From positions 28,167,254-28,231,253 of the forward strand of contig NC_087065.1 of the NCBI RefSeq assembly GCF_963678635.1: a DNA stretch of 64,000 nucleotides. The letters are read 5' to 3'. This document shows positions 48,801-55,436 of this stretch, piece by piece; the stretch's first letter is position 1, and each line of letters starts with the position of its first letter. The DNA is from Symsagittifera roscoffensis. Lineage: Eukaryota > Xenacoelomorpha > Acoela > Convolutidae. Under the pieces are notes generated by a model. It had not been told where the DNA came from and ran no database searches. It saw only the letters and a program-made list of their open reading frames with translations. A program made the position numbers and the translations under genes.

Positions 48801-51800
48801 TTTACCAGACGCAAATTTTATCAGTTTTCACTTAACGTAGCGGGTTTGGGATATAATGTTTTTAAAAATTGAAAAAAAAAATCCTTTTGTTGTTCTGAGA
48901 CAATTTTCAAACCTACATTTTTTGCATTGGAGTTAAATTTTAGCCAACATTTTTGAAGTTTCGCAAGAAAAATTATTTATTCCAAAAAAAAGAATATTTT
49001 AACTGCCAAAATTAGCAATCTGCTGAAAAATTTATCCCCTACTTTGCGGTATTTGACTTTGCTCTTAATCAGATGTATGGAACCAAAAATTGTTCATTTT
49101 TTCTTCATTCAGTAGAATCGTTAGTTTCCTTAATTATCCTAAGCCCAGAGACACTAGATCACATGAAAGCAAAATTTCTGCAAAAATTTAAAAATCATGC
49201 GTAGATAACAAGATATGATAATTTATCACATTCAACGAAATTCTGTCTTTAACTGGCACACAACGCATAAACCAAACCAGCAAAACACGAAGTTTTAATT
49301 TCTTTTTTCAAAAAAATTGGTGGCTTCACAATCGAGGTTGTAAAGCAGTGTTGTGATCAACACTGCTGAATTCTCTAAGCAGTTTTGCTCGATAACTGTA
49401 GAAATTGACCGATGATGAATAAGATCAGCATTTTGAGCAGAGATTCGGATCTGACAATTGATAACTTCTTTAGACTTGTTTAGTTACGCTAACCGCTGAT
49501 TTCAAAATATCTCTTGTAAAATTGTTCCAAACTTTCAATGCACACCGAACATATGTTTGTTGTGCATTCTGGCAAATTCAACAGGTTTCCGTTGGCGCTA
49601 GAAAATAACATGTCAGCATTAATTAGTGGATATTTCACTAAGTAACTACTCGAAAGTAGTAGAACTTTTCCAAAAACCCAGTCAAAACCCCCTGTAAGCA
49701 CTGTCAACCATGTCATCTAGCATGCTAAACATCTTGCTTCTCCTTGTAAATGCCTGCAACACTTGCATTAATCTCGCAAGAAAAGTGGAATTAAGTCCGG
49801 GGCAGCTTGCTCTTAGAGTAATTTCGGATAAGGTACACCGTCTGTTCTTCACACTATCTATTTTCGGCCGGATAGATTCCTGCAATTTCTTAGTCTAAAA
49901 CCGATCCTAATCTTACTCTTATATTTCCTAGTCTCGATAGATCTAGCATATACTGGTATTGTTGCGAGGTGGTTAAAATTGAGGAAGATCAAGTTAAATT
50001 TATTCTTTTCTGGCTGAAACTATAAATAATTTCAGCCTTACAAATTATTGTAAGTTTTAGTCATGGATTATGATTGGTTAGTTCTAAGTTTTTTACAGTG
50101 ATAGTTATCAAGAATATAATTGGATATTTTATGTACTTGTTTTGAGCTGGTTCCAAAAGGTAAGGTGATTATATTTTTGTATGTAATTTTTTCAAAAGAG
50201 TTTAGCAAATATCAGCGTCCCCATAGCACAAGGACAGACGCGTTTCAATTGAAATCTGCTTTTGCAAAAATTCTAAGCGTTCTTCACGAAAAACCATTTA
50301 CAATATGGTTTACTTATTTCGCCAAATTGGAAGACAGTAGCTGTCAGCTAAGTTGAAAATTTTTTGCCGATAGGGTCCAACTCTTAAACAAAACAGGTAA
50401 ACTAAACAAAATCAATTTTTGCTTCCCTTTCGAATCAAATCATTAATGCTATTCATATGCTGAAGTTTTGCTATTATTCAAATTGTTTTTGATAATTTAA
50501 TTCGTTTCGTCAATTTTTGAACAATTTTTCTCACAATTCAAAAGATCAAAATTGAAACTTTTCAAAATTTTTTTGCTCTAATAGATTGCTTCAAACAAAT
50601 TCAAAAGTCAACAGTTCAGACTGGTTTGATAGTTGCTTTTTTGGTTGATTTTTTCGCTAAATGAAATAAACTATCAAAACAAAAGAAATGTTTCTGTTGT
50701 TGCATATTTGGCTCAGTTTTAGGTAGTTCAAATTACTCTGATAGCTAAAAGTTTTTCGCAAGAAATGAATAATTTGTTTTTCAAAATCAGCTTAAGAATA
50801 GCCTTCGTGAAAGAAACAGTTTTTTTATTAGCTTCAATCTATGAAAACAGTTTCTTATGAACAGTATTTCAACAACTGTTTAACAGATTTCGAAAAGCTT
50901 CAAATCTTCAAAAAAAAAGGATACTCAAAAGCTTGCTTTAAAAGTTAATATTTTTGAAAAATAACCGCGTCCAGGAACCAATCAACCAATCAACCTTAAA
51001 CTTTCAAGTTCCTCTTTTGATAACTATGCCTGAATAGTGCAATATGTCGCAACTGCTTCAGTCTATTCGAATATATCCTTATTGCATCTTTTGAATAAGT
51101 TGCTTAAAAAAAGTTTTATCTACTTCAAGCTATCAAAACAATTGTTTTTTTTTAATCAAGTTTGATTAGGCTAAAATTTCTGTCAATAGCAAGTTGAAGG
51201 TTTACAAAGCTTCATTGTTCATCATAAATTGGTTAATGAATGTTTTTCAAAGCATAATTAATTTTTTGAGATTCAATTGAAGCTATGAGAAACGACTAAA
51301 AATGTACCAAAATCTCACCGTTTGAAAATTTTTCTAGATTTTATTTCGGTTTTCCGCAATATTTGAACTTTTAAATCACGAACTGTCAGTAGTCAGTCAA
51401 CACATTCAAACTAAAAAATTACTGGTAGTTTATCATTGGGAAGTGTTTTTCACTTGGAGAAAAATGGTTATGATTTTTTTGTTCGTTTTTTAGACTAAAT
51501 AACACGCTTTTCTCGAATGACAAAATAACAGGTTTAACTGTCAACTCAAATTTTAGTTTTCTAAATTATTCCTAGCCATTATCTTTTTTTATTTATGTAG
51601 TTCATCAAAAAAATGTCTTTCAAGTAGTTGAACATAAAAAATCTGCAGCAAAAAATGAATAAAAGTAGGAAAGAATTACAATGACTTTTTATTATTTCCC
51701 CATTAGTTTTGATCCTTCTCAAGTTTTAACCAGTCAACTATAATGTTTGGAACATTCGGTGCCATTTGCCCTCCTCTCTCTCTCTCTCTTTCTCAGGGAT

Positions 51801-53061
51801 TCGACCCCCTGCCGATCCAAAGGGTCCCCCTTTGGTATTTTTTTTAGAAACCCTTTTTCAGCCGACCGACAGGGAGTCGAAGCAGAAAAAGCGAGGAAAA
51901 TTTGTAGATCTTCAGTAAAAACATTCATTTCTCGAACCTAACAACAACAGCTGGTTGCAGTGCAAATTTTGCACTAACAACAACGTACCAAAGTTTTTTC
52001 AGTCTTGGGTGAATGGTGAGAAAAATCGTTTGAAAATTTGGCTTTTTAGTCTAATTTTGAACGAGTGATTCTAACTTCCTAATGAAATTTGCTTTGAAAC
52101 ACTAGTTCATTTTCAATTTTCCTTACATGCTAATAATTACCATGTTTTCAAACAGCTCAGTCAGTTTTTACAAAACATTAACTGTAAGTTAAGCAAAATA
52201 TGAAAAAAAAATTCGATTTATGCTTTAAAAAAATGTGAACGATACATTTTGTACAACATTTACAGCAACTGGCAATCATTGTGTTCATTTGATTTAATTT
52301 TACGTCTTGCTTTCTTATTCATTTACGGGTTATCCGCAAAGTCTTTTCAAACTTTTGTATAGTTTGAAACAAAATTTTTTTATTCAATACTGATCAATAC
52401 AAATTTTGACTCACTAGGTCCGACGACCGACTTGAGTAAATGATTTTTGGCACAATGTTTGTGTTTTCTACTTAATGATCCCGAGTTTAGTTACAAGGGA
52501 TCATTAAGTAGAAAACGCAAACATTGTGCCAAAAATCACTTACTCAAGTCGGTCGTCGAACCTAGTGAGTCATAATTTGTATTGACCAGTGAGTCATTGT
52601 ATTGTCATAATTTGTATTGATCATAGTTGTATTAGATTGATAAGTTCTGAATTTTCGTGGAAATTTTGAATAAGGTTATAATTGGTTTAGTTCAGATAAG
52701 AAGTATCAAAATTACCCGTCTCTGGTCTCCAAACTGAATGTTCTTTGATAAAGATGTACTCGTTTCCTCCGTATTCCCCTGGGTCCCACTTGGCCGACTC
52801 CGAAAAATACTGAATTAGAATCTCGAAGGATATTGTCCATGAATTCTTCTTTTCGTCCACTTCCACAATCTGCTTCAAGCCCAGGGAAAATACCACTTCG
52901 TTGTTATGAATGTCATCTGGTGGGAAGTATTCCGGCATTTTGCTTTTTATTTTGTGTACTAACTTGTCCTCCTTAAATTTTAAAGATTCTGCATCTTTCG
53001 ACAAACTAGTATGCTTCGCAAGAATAATCAAGTAACATAAAGTTAGGGCAATTGGTCTCAT
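9145..53061 (-). CDS. Cys-loop ligand-gated ion channel subunit (nicotinic-receptor-like), four exons
   Basis: Plasma-membrane pentameric channel subunit. Exons join as 53061-52716, 10839-10636, 10127-9729 and 9524-9145; every junction is phase 1 with GT/AG ends, giving 1,329 nt and 442 aa. Order: signal peptide (1-19), ligand-binding domain with KWDPGEYGG and VWRPET, Cys-loop C153-C167 (13 residues between, with FPYDEQ), M1 about 233-257, M2 about 263-283, M3 about 293-316, a roughly 95-residue cytoplasmic loop, M4 about 416-438. GEK before M2 is the cation-selective nicotinic pattern. There is no vicinal Cys pair in loop C, so it is not a classical alpha subunit and the ligand is unknown. 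M2 has Leu at 9' but an unusual Glu at 11'. An alternative start further upstream (GTG at 53181) is less likely. Intron 1 is 41.9 kb and packed with transposons. Confidence 0.85.
9525..9728 (-). other. Receptor intron 3 (204 bp)
   Basis: GT at 9728-9727 and AG at 9526-9525 on the minus strand. AT-rich with a T-rich tract and no other content. Confidence 0.8.
9729..10127 (-). CDS. Receptor exon 3: loop C and M1-M3
   Basis: 399 nt, phase 1 at both ends. Acceptor TTTATTTTAG|TG, donor ATTG|GTACGT. Contains the loop C region without adjacent cysteines, the M1 start RRSIFYEFF, the pore motif ESGEKISFIVTILLAE, and the M2-M3 linker with an acidic residue at 20' and IFPPSFDELP before M3. This is the most conserved part of the family and the firmest evidence for the call. 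Confidence 0.9.
10128..10635 (-). other. Receptor intron 2 (508 bp)
   Basis: GT/AG ends agree with the phase-1 exon junction. The AT-rich interior includes small chance ORFs that overlap one another on opposite strands; none is supported. Confidence 0.8.
10636..10839 (-). CDS. Receptor exon 2: Cys-loop exon
   Basis: 204 nt, phase 1 at both ends. Acceptor GCTTTTCAG|CG, donor ACAG|GTGTGC. Contains the 13-residue Cys-loop from C153 to C167 with the FPYDEQ signature, and Trp180 in NWNIT, an N-glycosylation sequon. Joining to exon 1 restores an uninterrupted ligand-binding domain of normal length (about 37 residues between the exon junction and the first loop cysteine). Confidence 0.88.
11706..14840 (+). 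repeat. Array unit 1 (type A, full length)
   Basis: Carries the type A variants ATAATCGATAAGGG (near 12528) and CTCTGCCACTGTTTTCC. Contains a tight hairpin CACTCTCGAAGAGTG at 12116-12130. Closest to unit 4, not to its neighbour. Confidence 0.8.
14841..16160 (+). repeat. Array unit 2 (type B, internally deleted)
   Basis: Only 1320 bp. It runs normally to CATCCCGCCATATAGG and then jumps to AAATTTCTTAATATCGAGC, losing roughly 1.7 kb. Confidence 0.85.
16161..18996 (+). repeat. Array unit 3 (type B)
   Basis: Carries the type B variant ATTAATCAATAAGGG. Has the internal deletion shared with unit 5, and at its end a local 66-bp duplication (about 18567-18699) shared with unit 4. Confidence 0.8.
18997..22212 (+). 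repeat. Array unit 4 (type A, full length)
   Basis: Type A variants as in unit 1. It also carries about 30 bp after GGAGGGAAAAACCGAATC near 20510 that unit 1 lacks, and the terminal 66-bp local duplication seen in unit 3. Confidence 0.8.
22213..24976 (+). repeat. Array unit 5 (type B)
   Basis: Type B variants, with the internal deletion shared with unit 3 but without the terminal 66-bp duplication. Confidence 0.8.
24977..28912 (+). repeat. Array unit 6 (type B, more diverged, with nested array)
   Basis: The left half is type B-like; the middle (26450-27050) is more diverged from other units. The ACCACCGCCGTC block is expanded into a nested tandem array at 27240-28250. The unit ends with the usual AACAAGCGAACCG at 28912. 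Confidence 0.8.
27240..28250 (+). repeat. Nested tandem array with alternating 185/145-bp units and G-runs
   Basis: The block AACGGTTTATATGCAGTTCT recurs near 27290, 27474, 27621, 27812, 27955 and 28139. Spacing alternates (184, 147, 191, 143, 184), a higher-order period of about 330 bp. Long-type units carry CCACCGCCGTC; several carry runs of 7-13 G. Confidence 0.85.
29002..30395 (+). repeat. Diverged partial seventh copy of the array unit
   Basis: Begins at the unit's middle (GGGCTTCCCACATTTTG) and runs through GGAAAGGTGCTCATGTTCAG, the TTATTTCGTTGATTTTTGTTCC block and the ATGGTAAATTTTCATG block in the usual order, with many substitutions and deletions. This is an older member marking the right edge of the array. 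Confidence 0.75.
30396..31740. other. AT-rich intronic DNA, no supported feature
   Basis: Only short chance ORFs. The reading frame at 31314-31607 (97 aa) has no recognisable motif and is not supported. Confidence 0.5.
31741..31935 (+). repeat. tRNA-derived SINE-like element
   Basis: TGGCTGAGTGGG at 31758-31769 matches the polymerase III A box and GGTTCGACTCC at 31803-31813 the B box, about 33 bases apart, as in Ser/Leu-type tRNAs. A hairpin GAGA...TCTC lies between. Acceptor-stem ends do not pair, so it is not a working tRNA. The body after the head (GTCGTTTTCTCGCTAGC...) reappears in the duplicated copies at 32790 and 33183. Confidence 0.55.
32371..32706 (-). CDS. Uncharacterised 111-aa ORF in repeat DNA
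   Basis: Open for 111 codons with a varied composition and a Cys/Asp/Lys-rich C-terminus (ECNDVTKEGLCSSKDPAEI). No family is recognised. The N-terminal half of the same DNA recurs, broken by substitutions, in the two copies at about 32950-33105 and 33345-33500, so this is part of a repeat. It may be a remnant of a coding transposon or chance. Confidence 0.2.
   Translation of the reverse strand: MIFTIQLKATKISDAKKLFQLISRNRSGQRETTLKTIILYIYLNIVKKMVSTFVLLMKPKGDADFLKQSYIKTELNNLQDFEPFRMSVAECNDVTKEGLCSSKDPAEIVKN
32728..33513 (+). repeat. 393-bp tandem duplication containing a SINE half
   Basis: 32728-33120 and 33121-33513 differ at only a few bases (for example AAGCGCC/AAGCGCA and CGGAGTAG/CGGAAAAG). 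Each has GTTCGACTCCG, a B-box-like tRNA half, without an A box. Near identity shows a very recent duplication. Confidence 0.9.
33514..35499. other. AT-rich intronic DNA, no supported feature
   Basis: Only chance ORFs of 60-90 codons. A small direct repeat, CATAAGTCATAAGTCAAAG, lies near 34842. Confidence 0.5.
35500..37445 (+). repeat. Two diverged copies of a 0.97-kb unit in tandem
   Basis: 35500-36470 and 36480-37445 share long blocks in the same order: GATGCAGTTTTCAAGGGA, TTTGAGGCGTAG, CTTTGGGTGTCA.TGCGGATG, TGACCTCCATCTCTTTTT, GACGATTTCAAAAGGATTGT, AGAAAACGAGGAGTATAT, CACATGTGCATTCATACACT. Substitutions and indels are frequent, so it is an older duplication than the main array. Confidence 0.85.
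37446..39654. other. AT-rich intronic DNA, no supported feature
   Basis: Long T and A tracts, no repeated block and no convincing ORF. Confidence 0.5.
39655..40205 (+). repeat. Compound microsatellite (GTAT)n with (GT)n
   Basis: Mostly GTAT/TATG repeats with scattered substitutions, and a pure GT run of about 16 units near 39799-39832. Long ORFs read on both strands here come from the repeat alone. Confidence 0.95.
40206..40510. other. AT-rich spacer between microsatellites
   Basis: A block starting with AAACTATAACTAAAATTTAAGATGAAAG and including TTTCTGGAACCTTCTAGAA recurs after the second microsatellite near 40780-40845, so the microsatellite and its flank are duplicated together. Confidence 0.6.
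40511..40760 (+). repeat. Second (GTAT)n microsatellite
   Basis: A pure ATGT run at 40512-40556, then degenerate GTAT repeats. It shares a flank with the first microsatellite. Confidence 0.92.
41161..44343 (+). pseudogene. polB-like: Polinton/Maverick-type protein-primed DNA polymerase B, copy 1 (broken)
   Basis: Pieces in the correct order but in shifting frames: an N-terminal region (MEEYKADIQSF), the NLYKPIRGNSYLAIPVMF block near 41530-41590, FDFPIAIRDVPQFEKI near 41745-41795, a C2HC finger and exonuclease motif YADTEAI near 42147, ADVFEKIRTLF near 43070, motif A FLDVVNLYGG near 43350, motif C KDTDSLFYEI at 43792 onward, and a C-terminal LKPKAYSIAY. Many frameshifts and stops. The segment between VYIDLNNK and YKDTDS, where motif B should be, is missing. 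Family knowledge: this enzyme replicates Polinton elements. No integrase, ATPase, protease or capsid gene is seen nearby. Confidence 0.82.
44785..44900 (-). repeat. Module shared with the 3-kb array (copy in Polinton unit 1)
   Basis: The minus strand reads TAAATAAGTAATCATCCCG, GGGCTTCCCACATTTTGACA and AAGTGCTCATGTTCAGACAT in order, as in every array unit (for example 17265-17360). A second copy is at 48630-48748. Confidence 0.8.
45421..48252 (+). pseudogene. polB-like: Polinton/Maverick-type DNA polymerase B, copy 2 (broken)
   Basis: Tandem copy of the preceding pseudogene. Better kept pieces: finger C31-x2-C34...H47-x4-C51 and exonuclease motif YADSEAI (46380-46400) in the reading frame from 46131; ADVFEKFRTLFWNTFELDP and DIDMLLFCEKEI in the frame from 46699; MPTGNFKWVEKSLEDILV near 47289; motif C with DTDS at 47664-47675; LKPKAYSIAY near 47834. 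Several frameshifts separate these. The same loss of motif B as in copy 1 shows that the gene was already dead before duplication. Not expected to be functional. Confidence 0.83.
48630..48748 (-). repeat. Module shared with the 3-kb array (copy in Polinton unit 2)
   Basis: Same module and orientation as at 44785-44900. Confidence 0.8.
49344..49367. repeat. Perfect 10-bp-arm hairpin
   Basis: AGCAGTGTTG TGAT CAACACTGCT, found only in Polinton unit 2 within about 70 bases of sequence that unit 1 lacks. Confidence 0.75.
49489..49716 (-). CDS. Uncharacterised 75-aa ORF next to LTR-like copy B
   Basis: Open frame with a coding-like composition, including NLLNLPECTTNICSVCIESL and a Cys-x2-Cys pair. 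No family recognised. On the minus strand it follows LTR-like copy B, so it may be a decayed internal fragment (gag-like position) of that element. Confidence 0.25.
   Translation of the reverse strand: MTWLTVLTGGFDWVFGKVLLLSSSYLVKYPLINADMLFSSANGNLLNLPECTTNICSVCIESLEQFYKRYFEISG
49815..50105 (+). repeat. LTR-like dispersed repeat, copy B
   Basis: Matches copy A in reverse and copy C directly. Contains the hairpin GGCTGAAA...TTTCAGCC at 50012-50037, at the same place as the hairpin in copy A but with paired changes in the stem. Confidence 0.7.
50106..51770. other. AT-rich intronic DNA, no supported feature
   Basis: No repeated block or convincing ORF was found. The 78-aa frame at 50120 has no motif. 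Confidence 0.5.
51797..51881. repeat. Inverted repeat with inner perfect hairpin after a CT run
   Basis: TTCGACCCCCTGCCGATC at 51800 pairs with GACCGACAGGGAGTCGAA ending at 51881. Inside is a perfect hairpin CCAAAGGG TCC CCCTTTGG at 51817-51835. A (TC)n tract precedes it at 51771-51794. Proteins read from both strands look alike (STPCRS and DRQGVE in each) because of the symmetry, so those ORFs are not genes. Confidence 0.7.
52391..52588. mobile_element. Foldback element with 92-bp arms
   Basis: Arms 52391-52482 and 52497-52588 are inverted copies with about 5 mismatches in 92 and a 14-base loop. The outer end (CATAATTTGTATTGAYCA) occurs again directly at 52606-52623. It lies about 130-330 bases inside the receptor intron 1 donor. 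High arm identity suggests a young MITE/foldback or a recent palindromic duplication. Confidence 0.85.
52716..53061 (-). CDS. Receptor exon 1: signal peptide and N-terminal ligand-binding domain
   Basis: Codes for residues 1-115 plus the first base of codon 116. ATG at 53061 is chosen because a hydrophobic signal peptide (MRPIALTLCYLIILA) follows at once. The donor reads GACGG|GTAATT. Upstream of the ATG, CATATTTCAG ends at 53113 and could be a cis- or trans-splice acceptor leaving a 51-base 5' leader. The domain shows the family hallmarks KWDPGEYGG and VWRPET (loop A region). Confidence 0.8.
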
Positions 53062-53112
53062 TATAAGAGTTCGGAAATGATGCTTTTGTGAAGAGTTGAG
53101 TTTTAATTCGGT

Positions 53113-53998
53113 CTGAAATATGGACAAAACGTTGATCCTAAAACTGAAAAACTGTAGAAACAAACAAGAAACAAATGCCACATAATGCGCTTAAGATTTC
53201 GTCATAGTTTCAAAATTAAAATTATGTGAAGAATTGGGCATGTGTATTTGAAGTTGCTCTTTAAATTTCTCATCCAAAAATTTCAATTGAACTTTTGTTC
53301 CGCCATATCGCGTAGTAAGTGCTAATGAGCCATGGGCATAGAAAAGAATTTCCCTATAATTTATGCTACCTAATTAAGTTAGAATACGCTCGAGAGTGGT
53401 AATAAATTAAAGCTTCTTATTTATAAATGTGATTCACAAAAAAAAAACGTATTTTGCGAGAATTTTTGCGTTGACGAAAAAATTGCGCGTTTTTACTCAA
53501 ATTCAAAACAAGGATCCCAGAGTCAACCTCAGCAGGGCGGCCGTTATTTTAATGTTTTTTTCCCCAATCAACCTTGTTTTTTCGCTATATAAAACAAATT
53601 CAGCTTTAGTTTTTTTTGAAACAATCGGTAGAAAAGTATTTGCAATTTTTTCTATATCAAAATTTTCAATTTAATATATATTGTTTTTTCATTGGTCAGA
53701 ACATAAGCTACAATTCATAAGTACGATAGCAAAACCAAAAACAACAAAATAGCCTGACATATGTTTTCAATATCTAAAAATTACGACCATTGGACGGCAT
53801 GAATCAATTTGAGTAACGTAATTTGAGATCCCAACAGGGATTTGAGTTGAAAAAAATAGATAGAGCACAAGGCTAGATATCATTGCTCCAACTCTTTTTG
53901 TTTATAAATTCAATAGTGAAGTTAGTAATTGAAAATTAGTAGCTGAAATGATTATGCCTCTATTGGTAGAATTTTTGATTTTAACTCCATGGTCCCTG
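53113..53998. other. Upstream region of the receptor gene
   Basis: AT-rich, with no ORF supported. It should hold the receptor promoter and any 5' leader exon, but no core promoter element can be named with confidence. Confidence 0.4.
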
Positions 53999-54443
53999 GT
54001 CGAGGTCGTGGTTTTATGTTCAGACCGTGTGGACCAGAATTTAGCATGTTCAGACCATTGGGACTAGAATGTGGTATGTTCAGACCGCATGGACCAGAAA
54101 ATACGATGTCCAGATTTTGCAGACTTATTTTGAGACTTTGCAGACTTATGTTCAGACTTTAAAGACTTATGTTTAGACTTTGCAGACTTCGACCTCTGTG
54201 GCGACTATGAATTTTCTGTCCCCACGCGGATCGATTCAGACTTTGCATACTTAAGTTCAGGCTTTGCATACTTATGTTCAGACTTTGCAGACTTATGTTC
54301 AGACTTAGCAGATTTATGTTCAGACTTTGCAGACTTATGTTCAGACTTTGCAGACTTTGACCTGCGTGGCGACTATGAATTTTCGCTCCCTTCACGGATC
54401 GATTCAGACTTATTAAGTCTGAACATAAAACCATAACCTCGAC
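53999..54443. mobile_element. Small element with terminal inverted repeats and internal minisatellites
   Basis: The 27-bp ends 53999-54025 and 54417-54443 are inverted copies with 25 of 27 matches. Between them lie three 30-bp repeats (54016-54105, each starting ATGTTCAGACC) and about eight 21-bp repeats (TTCAGACTTTGCAGACTTATG type, about 54130-54355). A block GACCTSYGTGGCGACTATGA is present twice (54190, 54359). Target-site duplications are not evident. The 100-aa minus-strand ORF with repeated SLQSLNI is a product of the 21-bp repeat. Confidence 0.7.
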
Positions 54444-54463
54444 ACGGGGTGGCTTTCTCATTC

Positions 54464-54690
54464 AGTAATTTCGGATAAGGTTCACCGTCTGTTCGTCACG
54501 CTATCTTATTTTCGGCCGGATACGTTCGTGTAACTTTTCGTGTAATCCTAATCATACTCTTACATCTTATAGTCTCATTAGATCTAGAGTATACTGGTTT
54601 TGTTGCGAGGTAGTTCGAATCGAGGAAGAGCAACTGTTTGCTAAGTTAAATATATTCTTCTCTGGCTTCTCGGGTAGGTATAAACAGATT
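54464..54690 (+). repeat. LTR-like dispersed repeat, copy C
   Basis: Direct match to copy B from AGTAATTTCGGATAAGG through TCTCTGGCTTCTC, with substitutions. The hairpin region is replaced here. It begins 20 bases after the inverted-repeat element ends. Confidence 0.7.
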
Positions 54691-54732
54691 TGGCAGCTTT
54701 TGGCCGAACGAAAATTTTGTCTGCACTTTCGA

Positions 54733-54894
54733 CTATTGCCGTATTTTTTTGTGGCCGATCATTCTTTCTACGTCCATTTGGCCCTGGGCTGGATCATGCT
54801 CAGCCGCTTGAAACATGTTCAGTAAATAGGTTCCTTTCGCAATTAATTCGACTGCAGTGACTTTCACTGGTCCGGGAAAATTTTTCATTTCCAT
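54733..54894 (-). CDS. Short 53-aa coding-like ORF beside LTR-like copy C
   Basis: ATG at 54894 to TAG at 54733. The product (MEMKNFPGPVKVTAVELIAK..., then LLNMFQAAEHDPAQGQ) has a balanced, helix-friendly composition very unlike translated AT-rich DNA here. The region is also GC-richer. It may be the surviving piece of a retroelement or host gene. On the minus strand it lies just upstream of copy C, the same order as ORFs followed by copy A at the left end of the window. Function unknown. Confidence 0.4.
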   Translation of the reverse strand: MEMKNFPGPVKVTAVELIAKGTYLLNMFQAAEHDPAQGQMDVERMIGHKKIRQ

Positions 54895-55436
54895 AGTTGC
54901 TTGTTGGTTAATTAATTTTACCGAGTTTGTTTCAGTGATGAGTTGTTATTATTCACCCATTTTTACTAATTTTTCACGGTTTTAGTCTGTTTTAATGTTT
55001 TGTTTTACATGCTTTTTAGTATTTTCTAACTTGGATGTTTTTCAAATTCATTTCCATCAAGTTTTGTTTCAAATATTTGCTCATCCTATTTTTCACTGTC
55101 ATCACTGCTTTTGATTTGTGTCATTATTTCAGCGTTTTTTTGTTTCATGTAACCTATTAATTCTTTAATTTGAGGTTCAAAAAAAAACATTTCATCCAAT
55201 TTTCATCTGGGTTTAGTTTGGTTTGATTACCGCGATACTTGCCTTTACATGCGGTTCGTTTTGTGGTATTAGTATTCTGCGTTGGCGAGTTTAAGCTTAG
55301 TTTTCATTCCTTCCAACCGAGTTAGGAGAAAATTTCATAACGTGTAAAAAGAAGTTAAAGTTGTTTTCAATTATTTTGTCGAACAAAAAAAACCATTTTC
55401 TAAAACGATTTCATAGTGGCGAGTTACGTTGAGTTC
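54895..55436. other. AT-rich sequence before the gap
   Basis: No supported ORF or repeat. Confidence 0.45.

Larger units (their letters stand above)
41161..49487 (+). repeat. Tandem duplication of a roughly 4.2-kb Polinton-derived unit
   Basis: Unit 1 41161-45420 and unit 2 45421-49487 both start at CGAGCAGCATACTGCCAAG and end at ACTTCTTTRGACTTGTTTAG. The periods differ by indels, including an 11-G run at about 44691-44701 only in unit 1. About 0.6-0.8 kb before each end lies an 80-120-bp module shared, in reverse orientation, with the 3-kb array. Confidence 0.88.
10840..52715 (-). other. Receptor intron 1 (41.9 kb), filled with repeats and transposons
   Basis: The donor at 52715 and acceptor at 10840 are canonical and join in phase. 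The interior is almost entirely tandem repeats, duplicated Polinton polymerase remnants, SINE-like pieces and microsatellites listed separately. The first part after the acceptor (10840-11705) is AT-rich with no supported feature. Confidence 0.75.

Noticed and set aside
41161-49487. A complete Polinton element
   Set aside because: Only polymerase B remnants are seen; no integrase, ATPase, protease or capsid blocks and no demonstrated terminal inverted repeats.
54159-54461. 100-aa ORF with repeated SLQSLNI, which could pass for a leucine-rich repeat protein
   Set aside because: It is the product of a 21-bp (seven-codon) minisatellite.
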